A stretch of DNA of 64,000 nucleotides from JADKHC01 sp047600805. Its GTDB lineage: Bacteria > Verrucomicrobiota > Verrucomicrobiia > Opitutales > Opitutaceae. This document shows positions 36,940-46,169 of this stretch, piece by piece. The stretch spans positions 2,976,001 through 3,040,000 of the forward strand of contig JASGKG010000001.1 in the NCBI GenBank assembly GCA_047600805.1, written 5' to 3'. The translations under genes were made by a program, and so were the position numbers. Every line of letters starts with the position of its first letter. Position 1 is the stretch's first letter. The notes beneath the pieces were generated by a model. It searched no databases. It saw only the letters and a list, made by a program, of their open reading frames with translations, and was not told where the DNA came from.

Positions 36940-36980
36940 AAATAAAAAGTGCCGGCCACCATACCCCCAGTGGCCGGCAC
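36940..36980 (-). terminator. Rho-independent terminator after the TonB receptor
   Basis: Perfect 11-bp arms GTGCCGGCCAC at 36949-36959 and 36970-36980 with a 10-base loop. On the minus strand the stem is followed by TTTTTATTT (36948-36940). It starts 20 bases after the receptor stop and separates that transcript from the glycosidase operon. Confidence 0.93.
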
Positions 36981-36999
36981 ACCAATAACCACACTAGAG

Positions 37000-39900
37000 C
37001 TAGAACGTGAACGTATTCGTCACAGCCCATTCCTGGACCGGCTTAATACGGTAAGCAGCAGGTGTCACACCATCGGGCTGAACGGTGATCGGAATGAGAC
37101 CTTCCTTATCGCCAACGTTGCGCACGTTGAGCTGGATCTTCCATTCCACGTTCCTAGACACCTTTCTTGTATAACCAACCCACAGGTCGATTGCATCTTC
37201 CGAAGGGCCATGGTACGGCTTCGATAAGTCGTAAGTGCCATAGTCGGAGCCCGGCGTAGCCTTCATTGGGTAACCGATAATATTTTTATCCTGCCAACGA
37301 TAGCCGCCACCCACAAATGCGCCTTTCAGCATGCCCGTGCGGAACGAATAGTTCGCAACGGCATTGAAGCGCCACTTGCGCAGTTCGGGCACTTCGGCAC
37401 CGTCCTGCAGCTTAGCAAGCGCGTACTGGCCACGCCACTGAGAATAGGTGAACCGGAGTTCGTTACCACGTACATAAGCACCGTTGAACTGACGCATATC
37501 GCCGGCGGCACCAGCCATCTGCTGATCCATGTAGGCAACCGTCTCGTCAAGCGCGGCGGAGCCAACATTTTTGCGTATAGCAGTTGTCTTGGCAGCATTG
37601 AGCGAGAGGCGCAAACTCGCGGTCGGGTTCGCAGTGAACTCCATCTCGTAACCCTTCGAAAGGGTGTCAGACGTCAGAGTCAAACCGGACGGCGCGATGC
37701 GGGAGTAATTTGCGAGGGACGTTGTCGCGGGAGTATATTGAGACGCATAAATCAGTTTCCCGGAAGAATCTGTTCCCGTCGCAGTCGCTTCGAGCGTGGC
37801 ACGATCAGTGAGAGCCGACAACGTCGTCGGCGAATATTGCCACGCCCCGAAAAAGCCGAGGTCGGTCATCTTCTGCTGAATCGCATTCCACGCCCGGATC
37901 GAGGCGTCGCGGCGGTTGGCAGCCTGCGTCGCAGTTTCCAAGTACGTGTTCGACGGCTGGGGTGTTGCCGAAGGATTTGTCTCGTCGTAGTCAGAAACAA
38001 CTTTACCCGTCGTATTATCCACATAACCAGCGTACCAATTGTAACGATTGCCATGACCATTAGTAGCCTGCTCACGGCCCGACCAATCGTAGGCGCTCAA
38101 GCGGTACAGCAAAACATTGCGGAACTTGATACCTTGGGTGAGCGCGTTGGCGAGTCCGTCCAAGCTGGTATCCATACCGACATTACGGCCGCGGGTCTCG
38201 TACTTCTGAACGCGCAAGGAATATTTTCCGTCCTTGGTGGAGAGGAGCACGCCGTATTCCTTCGTATCACCGTTAGGATTCGAAATCGCGTTGCCGTAGA
38301 AATCGCGGCGGGCATTCGTAATCTCAAAGCTATTGGATTTGTTATAGGAAACGCTTATATTAAACGGAAGCGGATCCTTCGGTACCAGTTGATTTAGGTG
38401 AACAACCAGACCACCTGCGGTGGAGTGCGCTTTATATACCTGCCCTGGTGCATAGAAATTTGGCAGGCGATACACACTGCCATCGGTGTTCAAGATGTTA
38501 CGATTGGTCGAAACCGGTCGAGCACTGACTGACAGGGATTTCACTTCGTCAAAACGCCATCCCAACGTGGGAACAATCGCTTCGTTCCACATAAAGCCCT
38601 GCCACGATCCGGCATAAGAACGCAATTTGCGCTCCGCCAAAGAGGCGCTCGTGAGCAACGTCTTGTTCTGACCGTCTTCGTTGGTGATAAGCGAATCGTA
38701 GAAGTTCGAGTTCCAGCCTACGTAATTAGCGGGATTCGAAGCCTGATAGGTGGGCGTCGACGTGCTGATCAAATTGGTTAGGCTAGCCGGAACCGTCCAC
38801 GGATCACCATACCCGACCGACGCAGGCGCATTCCACGTGGAATTGAAATGATATACATTGCCCGAGGTCAGCGCGACGTTGCTCGTGATATTTGGTACGT
38901 TGATATTCGAACCGTTCGGGCTGGCCGCAACGGCCGTTGCCGAGCCCAGGTAGATCACTGCAACCGGCGGGCGCTCAGTAATACTCACGTTGCTACCGTC
39001 GTTTTGGTTCCAGTATCCGGCCCAATCGCGGCTATGGGCATAAATATTCCAACCGAGGTTTTCGGTGTCGAGCGTCTCGCTGGCGTAAACACCATTGAAG
39101 CGATGGCGCCCAAACAATTTCGCCAACAAGCTGCCCTTCTCGAAGAAGTCATCAGAGCGTAGTTCGCCAAAAACAGAGGCGCGGTAAGCTTCACGATTGC
39201 TATTGTACGAGCTACCACTGCCCGGACCTGCTACGATATACGGACGACCGTAGTTTGGGTTGGTCGCGGCCTGACTCGCAGTGACATCGGGCCGGTCCTG
39301 CAGATTGCGAAGGATATCGACCGAAAGCGCTGGATTACCAAGCAAAGATTGGCCGCCATTTTTGTACCATTGGCGGTCATAGGACAGTTGTACACCTACA
39401 CGATCATCCCACCCAGTCTGCGTGAAATCGAAGTTGTAAGCATACCAGTGAGCAAACTCTTTCTTAGAGTCTCCATCTATCAAGTTGTTATAGAAATCAA
39501 AGATCGAGGAATCCGTGAGCGACACGTCACGATACTGGCCATTCTGCCATCCAGGAAGCTGCGCTTGGCCTGCATAGGAAGAATAACTTCTGATGCCGGG
39601 GAAGATATCACCGTATTTCTGATTGTTCAGCGACGCTGACGCCCCCTGTGCAACGCCAGCTGTCGTGCGAGCGCCACGATTTACGAAGCCGCCGAAGATA
39701 CGGTAGAGCTCGCTGTTGTTTCCATCTATGAACCAGATCGGTTGCTGCTGGTTAGCAGCGGTCTGACCGATCCAGGGGTTGGAAGTAGAAACCACCTCAG
39801 TCGGATAGTTGACGCCAATCTTTCCCAAGCCGCTGTTTGCGGTGTACAAGCCGCTCGCGTCCTGCTCCACACTTCTGAACCAAGGAGTGATTTGGTCGTA

Positions 39901-40788
39901 GGGCGGCAGCACGCGTGGACGATTCGCCTTAATTTCACCGGCTTCGTACTTGAATTTCAGGCTAGTGTTGAAGCCTTTCTCGTTGATCAATTTCGGATCA
40001 AAGCGGAGCGCCAGCGACATGCGATGGTCGTTCTCGTAAGCAGGCTGCTGCTGAAACTTCTTATCGTCCTTTAATCCAGCCACGCGAATCGACAAGAGGT
40101 TATCAATCAGCACCTGATTATAATCGACGCTGCCGCGCGTGCTACCGTAAGAGCCGACGCGGAGCTCGGCTTGGCCTTTGGTAGAGAACTGCGCGTTGTT
40201 AATCGAGGCATTGATATTGCCAGCCGGACTGCCCAATCCGAAGAGAATAGAATTCGGTCCACGTTGGAGATCGATGCGATCAACGTTGAAACTGTCCCAC
40301 GGAATATCCGTGGTGAAAAAGTCTCGAGTGTTCTGCGCAGCGGCCAAACCACGGACGCGTTGACTATAGCCCGCGCCACGCAACGTGCTTTGCTCGTTGG
40401 GAGACCAACCGTTACCGAGACCAGTATAAGAACCGAGTGTACCCGAGACCTCGGTGTTGGTCGTGTACTGCAAGAGCGTAGCACTGTTAGTCGCGCCGAC
40501 GTCTTGAAGAAATCCTTTGGTCACGACCGAGAGGGACGAACCTACATCTCGTAACTTTGTGCGAATACGAGTTCCAGCGAGCGTTTCAGTCGCTTCATAG
40601 CCAGTGTCTTTTATAGTTGCGACTTCGAACGGAGATAGCACGACCAGCTCGTTGTCGGCGTTCTCTACAGGAATATTTTGTTGCTTCTTTTCAGCCTCTT
40701 TTGATTCCGGCGCAGGCCCAGCTGTTTGGGCGTGGCCTAAACTGGCGCATAGCAATGCTGCCAACGACATTCTCGTCAGGGAGTTCAT
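37000..40788 (-). CDS. TonB-dependent outer-membrane receptor
   Basis: A 1,262-residue TonB-dependent transporter. Signal peptide (about 1-20, SLGHAQ), then a short spacer, the SPFEV motif (52-56) and GYEATETLAGTRIRT, then the plug (DVGSSLSVVTKGFLQDVGA to RGPNSILFGLGSPAGNIN) and a long beta-barrel ending in Phe. This N-terminus is the form usual in Opitutaceae. No SusD-like gene is near, so it is not a classic Bacteroidetes SusCD pair. Its position suggests import of xylan-derived oligosaccharides, powered by TonB/ExbB/ExbD. It is transcribed divergently from the GPH symporter operon, with an operator-like palindrome next to the probable -10, and has its own terminator. Confidence 0.93.
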   Translation of the reverse strand: MNSLTRMSLAALLCASLGHAQTAGPAPESKEAEKKQQNIPVENADNELVVLSPFEVATIKDTGYEATETLAGTRIRTKLRDVGSSLSVVTKGFLQDVGATNSATLLQYTTNTEVSGTLGSYTGLGNGWSPNEQSTLRGAGYSQRVRGLAAAQNTRDFFTTDIPWDSFNVDRIDLQRGPNSILFGLGSPAGNINASINNAQFSTKGQAELRVGSYGSTRGSVDYNQVLIDNLLSIRVAGLKDDKKFQQQPAYENDHRMSLALRFDPKLINEKGFNTSLKFKYEAGEIKANRPRVLPPYDQITPWFRSVEQDASGLYTANSGLGKIGVNYPTEVVSTSNPWIGQTAANQQQPIWFIDGNNSELYRIFGGFVNRGARTTAGVAQGASASLNNQKYGDIFPGIRSYSSYAGQAQLPGWQNGQYRDVSLTDSSIFDFYNNLIDGDSKKEFAHWYAYNFDFTQTGWDDRVGVQLSYDRQWYKNGGQSLLGNPALSVDILRNLQDRPDVTASQAATNPNYGRPYIVAGPGSGSSYNSNREAYRASVFGELRSDDFFEKGSLLAKLFGRHRFNGVYASETLDTENLGWNIYAHSRDWAGYWNQNDGSNVSITERPPVAVIYLGSATAVAASPNGSNINVPNITSNVALTSGNVYHFNSTWNAPASVGYGDPWTVPASLTNLISTSTPTYQASNPANYVGWNSNFYDSLITNEDGQNKTLLTSASLAERKLRSYAGSWQGFMWNEAIVPTLGWRFDEVKSLSVSARPVSTNRNILNTDGSVYRLPNFYAPGQVYKAHSTAGGLVVHLNQLVPKDPLPFNISVSYNKSNSFEITNARRDFYGNAISNPNGDTKEYGVLLSTKDGKYSLRVQKYETRGRNVGMDTSLDGLANALTQGIKFRNVLLYRLSAYDWSGREQATNGHGNRYNWYAGYVDNTTGKVVSDYDETNPSATPQPSNTYLETATQAANRRDASIRAWNAIQQKMTDLGFFGAWQYSPTTLSALTDRATLEATATGTDSSGKLIYASQYTPATTSLANYSRIAPSGLTLTSDTLSKGYEMEFTANPTASLRLSLNAAKTTAIRKNVGSAALDETVAYMDQQMAGAAGDMRQFNGAYVRGNELRFTYSQWRGQYALAKLQDGAEVPELRKWRFNAVANYSFRTGMLKGAFVGGGYRWQDKNIIGYPMKATPGSDYGTYDLSKPYHGPSEDAIDLWVGYTRKVSRNVEWKIQLNVRNVGDKEGLIPITVQPDGVTPAAYRIKPVQEWAVTNTFTF

Positions 40789-40940
40789 TTGGTATCTCAG
40801 GTTGTATGTTAGGAACTGTCGACCATCCTGGAAAGAGGACGACAGCTGTTGTGTTGGGGAGTAGGGTAAACAAACACCACCGCATGGGGGGCGATGTTGT
40901 ACTCATACTCACAGGGGTCCCTAAAACAAATCATTTTATA

Positions 40941-40954
40941 TTCTAACATTAGTA
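40941..40954. promoter_or_regulatory. Operator-like palindrome O1 (receptor side)
   Basis: TTCTAACATTAGTA, matching O2 (41138-41151) at 12 of 14 positions. On the minus strand it directly follows TATAAT (forward ATTATA, 40954-40959), a likely -10 of the receptor promoter, so a bound protein would block transcription start. Confidence 0.6.
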
Positions 40955-40959
40955 TTATA
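40954..40959 (-). promoter_or_regulatory. Likely -10 element of the TonB receptor promoter
   Basis: Perfect TATAAT on the minus strand in a strongly AT-rich stretch (about 40930-40990). No good -35 hexamer is seen 17 bases upstream, which fits a promoter needing an activator or one with weak basal use. The 5' leader would be about 160 bases. Confidence 0.5.
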
Positions 40960-41137
40960 TATTTATATAGTTATCTATATAGAATATGCGATTAATGCAC
41001 ATCACTCGCAACCAGGGCACCTAAGCGCCGTCGCAACGGCTTCGCCTCACCGTCGCGTCAAGCGCAAGCAGGCCCGCCTCATACACCGGGCTTTCCGAAA
41101 GAGAACCCCATGGCACGAACTGAGACATCTCTGCCGT

Positions 41138-41151
41138 TCTAATATTAGAAT
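41138..41151. promoter_or_regulatory. Operator-like perfect palindrome O2 (symporter side)
   Basis: TTCTAATATTAGAA is a perfect 14-bp palindrome. It overlaps TAGAAT (41147-41152), a possible -10, with GAGACA (41123-41128) 18 bases upstream as a possible -35. Repression of the symporter operon is the simplest reading. The LacI-family protein encoded at 50596-51753 is the nearest candidate regulator; this is untested. Confidence 0.6.
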
Positions 41152-41226
41152 ATTACAAGTATTGCCCTGTATATATCCGTGAACGCAAATCACCTCGCTT
41201 ACCTCGCCCCATCAACCCTCTCCCCC

Positions 41227-42750
41227 ATGAAACGCGAGAACTCCCTCTCTCTGCTTGAAAAGATCGGCTACAGCGGCGGCGATGCCGCGGCTAATTTCGT
41301 CTTTATGACGATGGTGCTGTTCCAGACCAACTTCTACACCGATGTGTTCGGCCTTTCGTCAGGCGCCGCAGCGGCCATTCTCTTGTGGCCCCGCCTCTGG
41401 GACGCCGCATTCGACCCGATCATGGGCGTGCTCGCGGATCGCACCAACACGCGCTGGGGCAAGTTTCGCCCTTGGGTTCTTTGGACGTCGGTCCCGTGGG
41501 TCGTCGTGATGATCCTCGCCTACACGACTCCCAAAGGCTGGAGCACCGGCATGATGATCGCCTACGCCGGCATCACGAACACCGTTCTAATGACCCTCTA
41601 CTCGATGAACAACATGCCGTACTCGGCTTTGAGCGCGGTCATGACGGGGGATTTGAACGAGCGAACAAAGCTGAACGCCTACCGTTTCGTCGCGGTTAAC
41701 ATTGCCCAATTCATCGTCGGCGGTTTCACACTGCCGCTCGTTACGAAGTTCGCTCAAGGGCACGACAAGCAGCACGGCTGGCAGGTCACGATGACGATTT
41801 GGGCAGCGCTCTGCTTCGTTTTGTTCATGGTCACGTTTCTGACGACACGCGAACGCGTAAAGCCGGTGTCGGAGGTCAAGAGCTCGCCGAAACAAGACTT
41901 CCTCGACCTGTTGAAAAACAAGCCTTGGTACGCTCTGGTGGCCTACACGATTTTCAATTTCGCCATGCTCACCTACCGTGGTGGCGCCCACTACAATCTC
42001 TATCACCAATTTGCCGACAAAGGGGCGATGTTTAACTTCCTTGAGAAGCTCGGCCTTACCACGCCTGATCCGACCCTGCGCACCGGCTTTCTCGGGACGA
42101 TTTTTGACCAATGGCTCGGCTATATCGCGCACGGCACCGCCACGAACGTCCCCACCAACGTCGCCGATGTCTTCAACAGCATCATCAACATGGTCGGAAC
42201 CGCCACCACGATTATTTTCATCATTCTCTCTGCTAACCTTTCCAAAAGGTTCGGCAAAAAGGCGGTGATTTTCTGGGGCTTCAGCTTCGCGGCCTTAAAT
42301 TCCTTCGCTTACTATTTCCTGACACCCACCAGCACCGGCGCAATGGTGGCGCTCGCCGCGATCGGTTCGATCGCGTACGCCCCGACGATTGCCGTGGCTT
42401 GGGCGATGTACGCTGACGCCGCGGACTATTCCGAGTGGCAAACCGGTCGCCGTTTCACCGGCATGGTGTTCGCCACGATAGGATTTTCGCTGAAAGCGGG
42501 TCTGGCGTTAGGCTCGGCCGTGTTCCTTTGGGCGATGAGTGGCTTCTGGGGCTACGAAACCTCCGCGCCCAGTACAGCCAACGCGATTCGCGGCTACCAT
42601 GTTTCCAGCTCGATCGGTGTGGGACTGTTGTTCCTCGGCGGTGCGCTCGCGATCGCCACCTGCAAGCTGAACAAGCAGGTCACCTTGCAAATGGCCGACG
42701 AACTCGCAAAAAAACGCGAAGCCGCCCAAGCTACAATCCCTGTTGCATAG
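41227..42750 (+). CDS. GPH-family sugar:cation symporter (MFS)
   Basis: A 507-residue inner-membrane transporter with about 12 membrane segments. The GPH family signature is clear: EKIGYSGGDAAANFVF near the N-terminus, then WDAAFDPIMGVLADRTNTRWGKFRPW. Relatives (XynB/XylP-type, MelB) carry xylosides, xylo-oligosaccharides or glucuronides with Na+ or H+. It is the first gene of an operon with GH8 and GH67, so uptake of xylo- or aldouronic oligosaccharides is likely. The ATG at 41227 fits the family N-terminus; a GTG at 41179 is in frame but adds a non-homologous stretch. No clear Shine-Dalgarno precedes either. Confidence 0.9.
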   Translation: MKRENSLSLLEKIGYSGGDAAANFVFMTMVLFQTNFYTDVFGLSSGAAAAILLWPRLWDAAFDPIMGVLADRTNTRWGKFRPWVLWTSVPWVVVMILAYTTPKGWSTGMMIAYAGITNTVLMTLYSMNNMPYSALSAVMTGDLNERTKLNAYRFVAVNIAQFIVGGFTLPLVTKFAQGHDKQHGWQVTMTIWAALCFVLFMVTFLTTRERVKPVSEVKSSPKQDFLDLLKNKPWYALVAYTIFNFAMLTYRGGAHYNLYHQFADKGAMFNFLEKLGLTTPDPTLRTGFLGTIFDQWLGYIAHGTATNVPTNVADVFNSIINMVGTATTIIFIILSANLSKRFGKKAVIFWGFSFAALNSFAYYFLTPTSTGAMVALAAIGSIAYAPTIAVAWAMYADAADYSEWQTGRRFTGMVFATIGFSLKAGLALGSAVFLWAMSGFWGYETSAPSTANAIRGYHVSSSIGVGLLFLGGALAIATCKLNKQVTLQMADELAKKREAAQATIPVA

Positions 42751-42784
42751 CTCCGGATGCCGGCCCTTCAAGGGCTCACCCACT

Positions 42785-44020
42785 ATGGTAGCTCTGAAAT
42801 TCAAGTTATTGGCCGCAGCCTTGTTCATCGGCGTGACCGCTTGTACGGCGAACACAGAGAACGCTCGTCCCGTGAAACCCGCGAGCGAGTCCGGCCACTA
42901 TCGCAACCTCTTCGCCGAATTGCTCGGCAAATCAGAAGCCGAGTTCGACGCGAAAATTAATGCCGCCTGGCAGCAATTCACGGTCGGTGATCCGGCTACC
43001 GAACGTCTGTTCTACACCACAGCCGACGGGATGACTTACATTCCGGACATCAACCACGAGGACGTCCGAACCGAAGGGCAGTCGTACGGGATGATGCTCG
43101 CCGTGCAGTTGAACAAGAAAGCCGAGTTCGACCGCATTTGGAAGTGGACCAAGCGCTACATGTACCTTTCCGAGGGTCACAGCAAAGGCTACTACGCCTG
43201 GCACTGCCGCTACGACGGCTCTCAAATCAATGCCGGCCCGGCTCCTGACGGTGAGGAGTGGTTCGTCATGGCGCTTTTTCTGGCCTCTCGTCGCTGGGGT
43301 AATGGCGAAGGAATTTTCAACTATGAACAGGAAGCACAGTCGTTGCTCCGGCAGATGTTGCACGGCGGGGAAAACGGTTCGGTTCCGCCGATGTTCAATC
43401 CGAAGGAAAAACAAATCGTCTTTGTCCCCCACCCGCCCGGCAATACGTTTACCGATCCTTCGTACCACCTTCCGGCGTTCTACGAGCTCTGGGCGCGCTG
43501 GGCGGCGGAGCCCGCCGACCGGGAATTTCTGAGCGAGGCTGCGCAGATCAGCCGGAATCTCTTTCGTAAAACGGCACACCCCAAGACCGGCCTGATGCCC
43601 GACTATTGCTCCTTCGACGGCTCTGCGCCGCCACGCCGCGGCCACGAGAATTTCCTCTTCGACGCCTATCGCACGATCAGCAACGTTGCACTCGATTGGG
43701 CCTGGTTCGGCAAGGACCCTTGGCAGATCGAGCAGAGCAACCGCGTCCTCGCATTCCTCGCGGCACAGGGGCCGATTTGCCCGAACAATTTCGCGCTCGA
43801 TGGGAAAGCGCTGACCAAGGATTTTTCACCGGGCTTGTTCGCCATGGCGGCTACCGGCGCGATCGCGGCTGACGGGCCGGACGCAAAGCTTTTCGTTCAA
43901 CGTCTCTGGGAAATGCCGATTCCCTCCGGGCGGGAACGTTACTACGATGGTTTGCTCTATTTCCTCGCACTGTTGCAAACCGGCGGGCGCTACCAGATCT
44001 ACGGTTCGCTCGCTCCATAA
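42785..44020 (+). CDS. GH8 reducing-end xylose-releasing exo-oligoxylanase-like lipoprotein
   Basis: A 411-residue GH8 enzyme with an (alpha/alpha)6 barrel. The general acid Glu is in RTEGQSYGMM (E97); the PDYCSFDG motif (272-279) holds the Asp residues expected at the active site. Sequence and context fit Rex enzymes, which release xylose from the reducing end of xylo-oligosaccharides; plain GH8 xylanase is the alternative. The start at 42785 gives a lipoprotein signal with lipobox VTAC (C20), so it should be membrane-anchored facing the periplasm or exterior. It begins 34 bases after the symporter stop. Confidence 0.85.
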   Translation: MVALKFKLLAAALFIGVTACTANTENARPVKPASESGHYRNLFAELLGKSEAEFDAKINAAWQQFTVGDPATERLFYTTADGMTYIPDINHEDVRTEGQSYGMMLAVQLNKKAEFDRIWKWTKRYMYLSEGHSKGYYAWHCRYDGSQINAGPAPDGEEWFVMALFLASRRWGNGEGIFNYEQEAQSLLRQMLHGGENGSVPPMFNPKEKQIVFVPHPPGNTFTDPSYHLPAFYELWARWAAEPADREFLSEAAQISRNLFRKTAHPKTGLMPDYCSFDGSAPPRRGHENFLFDAYRTISNVALDWAWFGKDPWQIEQSNRVLAFLAAQGPICPNNFALDGKALTKDFSPGLFAMAATGAIAADGPDAKLFVQRLWEMPIPSGRERYYDGLLYFLALLQTGGRYQIYGSLAP

Positions 44021-44039
44021 ATCACTCAACGATTTCTCT

Positions 44040-46157
44040 ATGCGGCGCCTTTCTCTTTTCATCCCACTTTGGCTGGGCCTTCTCGGATTAGCCTGCGCAT
44101 TGCAGGCAGACGATGGTTATCGTCTCTGGCTGCGATACGATCCGGTCACGGAGGAGACGTTCGCCAAGAGTTACTCCACTGCGGTCAAACAGATCGTTTT
44201 CCTCACTCCGGCCGGCACAGAAACACCCACCATCGCCGCCGCCCGCTCGGAGCTCAGCCTCGGGCTTTCCGGCATGCTCGGCCACGAGGTTCCGATCACG
44301 TTGGAAAAATCCGCCGCTTCGTCCACCAAGCTCGGCGAGGGCTACACTCTCACGACTGCTAAACCATCAGGCAGCGGTAAACTCGTAATTTCGGCCGACC
44401 GCGACATTGGCATTCTTTACGGCGCGTTCGATCTGTTGCGACGCATTCAAACCCGTCAGCCACTCGATCAACTGCAGGTCACGAGCATCCCCAAAGTCAC
44501 CCATCGGCTCTTAAATCATTGGGACAATCTCAACGGCACGGTCGCTCGTGGTTATGCCGGAGGTTCGCTCTGGGAATGGTTCGTTTTACCGGACTACGTA
44601 AACCCGCGCTACCGCGACTACGCTCGTGCGTGCGCCTCGGTCGGAATCAACGGCGCCGTCCTCACCAACGTAAACGCCAACGCGCAATTCCTCACCGCGA
44701 ACATGCTCAGGAAAATCGCGGCTCTCGCCGAGGTCTTCCGTCCCTACGGTATCCGCGTTTACCTTACAGCGCGCTTTAGCGCACCGATCGAAATCGGCGG
44801 GCTGAAGACCGCCGACCCGCTCGATCCCACTGTTCAGTCCTGGTGGAAAGCCAAAGCCGACGAAATCTACGCCGCCATTCCCGACTTTGGCGGCTTTCTC
44901 GTTAAGGCCAACTCAGAAGGCCAACCCGGGCCGCAAGCCTATGGGCGCAACCATGTCGATGGAGCAAATATGCTGGCCGATGCTCTCGCGCCGCACGGAG
45001 GGATCGTGATGTGGCGTGCTTTCGTCTACGAAGCCGAACCAGGCAGCGACCGCACGAAACAAGCCTACGCCGAATTCGTTCCTCTCGACGGGAAATTTCG
45101 TCCCAACGTCGTGATTCAGGCGAAGAACGGCCCGGTCGATTTCATGCCGCGCGAGCCGCATCACCCGCTGTTCGGCGCGATGCCCCACACTCCTCTCGGG
45201 CTCGAACTGCAAATCACCCAAGAGTACTTGGGATTTTCCACCCAGCTCTGCTTCCTCGGTCCGCTGTTTGAGGAGGTTCTCGATACGGATACATTGACCG
45301 CCGGCCCAGGCTCGACCGTTGGGCGCATCGTCGACGGCTCGGCCAACGGGCATTCTTTGTCGGTGATGGATGGTATTGCTAATATCGGCAACGATCGCAA
45401 CTGGTGTGGCCACCCACTCGCCTCGGCCAATTGGTATGCTTTCGGGCGACTCGCCTGGGACCACACTCTTGAATCCGCCACGCTCGCCTCCGAGTGGACA
45501 CGAATGAATTTCGGCAATGACGCTCGTATCGTCGACCCGATCGTCGCCATGCTGCTCGGCTCCCGCGAGACGGTCGTAAACTATTCCATGCCGCTCGGCC
45601 TTCACCACATCATGTCCGAGGGCGGCCACTACGGGCCGGGCCCTTGGGTTGATGGTCTTAAACGAGCCGATTGGAATTCAACTTACTACCATCGGGCCGA
45701 CGAAAAGGGACTAGGCTTCGACCGAACCCCCACCGGCACAAACGCCACCGGACTTTACGCGCCTGCTGTCGCCGCACGTTACAATGACCTCGCGACATGC
45801 CCCGAGAACTTGCTGCTCTGGTTTCACCATGTGCCCTGGGATCATCGCATGAAATCGGGCAAAACACTTTGGGACGAACTATGTCTTAGATACCAACGTG
45901 GCGTCGACGAAGTTCGCGCATGGCGTCGCACGTGGGCCTCTTTGGAAGGGAAGATCGATCCTGAGCGCTTCGCGCACGTCAGCGCATTACTGGGTATTCA
46001 GGAAAGCGAAGCCATTCACTGGCGCGACGCCTGCCTGCTGTACTTCCAAACATTTTCCAAACGCCCTCTTCCCGCCGGCGTCGAGCCACCCGCACACGAT
46101 CTCGAATACTACAGACAATTCCGACTCGTTCCGGTTCTCGGCACCGACGGCGCGTGA
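44040..46157 (+). CDS. GH67 alpha-glucuronidase
   Basis: A 705-residue enzyme that removes (4-O-methyl-)glucuronic acid from the non-reducing end of aldouronic acids made from glucuronoxylan. Family marks: NHWDNLNGTVARGYAG near 160; the acid Glu in KANSEGQPGP; IQAKNGPVDF with an active-site Asp; and ELQITQEYLGF with the second Glu. The N-terminal alpha/beta domain and helical C-terminal domain are complete. A signal peptide is present (RRLSLFIPLWLGLLGLACA), so it is exported. The ATG at 44040 lies 19 bases after the GH8 stop. It follows the symporter and exo-oligoxylanase, a common glucuronoxylan utilisation set. Confidence 0.95.
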   Translation: MRRLSLFIPLWLGLLGLACALQADDGYRLWLRYDPVTEETFAKSYSTAVKQIVFLTPAGTETPTIAAARSELSLGLSGMLGHEVPITLEKSAASSTKLGEGYTLTTAKPSGSGKLVISADRDIGILYGAFDLLRRIQTRQPLDQLQVTSIPKVTHRLLNHWDNLNGTVARGYAGGSLWEWFVLPDYVNPRYRDYARACASVGINGAVLTNVNANAQFLTANMLRKIAALAEVFRPYGIRVYLTARFSAPIEIGGLKTADPLDPTVQSWWKAKADEIYAAIPDFGGFLVKANSEGQPGPQAYGRNHVDGANMLADALAPHGGIVMWRAFVYEAEPGSDRTKQAYAEFVPLDGKFRPNVVIQAKNGPVDFMPREPHHPLFGAMPHTPLGLELQITQEYLGFSTQLCFLGPLFEEVLDTDTLTAGPGSTVGRIVDGSANGHSLSVMDGIANIGNDRNWCGHPLASANWYAFGRLAWDHTLESATLASEWTRMNFGNDARIVDPIVAMLLGSRETVVNYSMPLGLHHIMSEGGHYGPGPWVDGLKRADWNSTYYHRADEKGLGFDRTPTGTNATGLYAPAVAARYNDLATCPENLLLWFHHVPWDHRMKSGKTLWDELCLRYQRGVDEVRAWRRTWASLEGKIDPERFAHVSALLGIQESEAIHWRDACLLYFQTFSKRPLPAGVEPPAHDLEYYRQFRLVPVLGTDGA

Positions 46158-46169
46158 CGCTGGTAGCTC

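Noticed and set aside
41179..41226. Upstream GTG start for the GPH symporter
   Set aside because: It adds 16 non-homologous residues before the family N-terminus and has no Shine-Dalgarno; the ATG at 41227 fits better.
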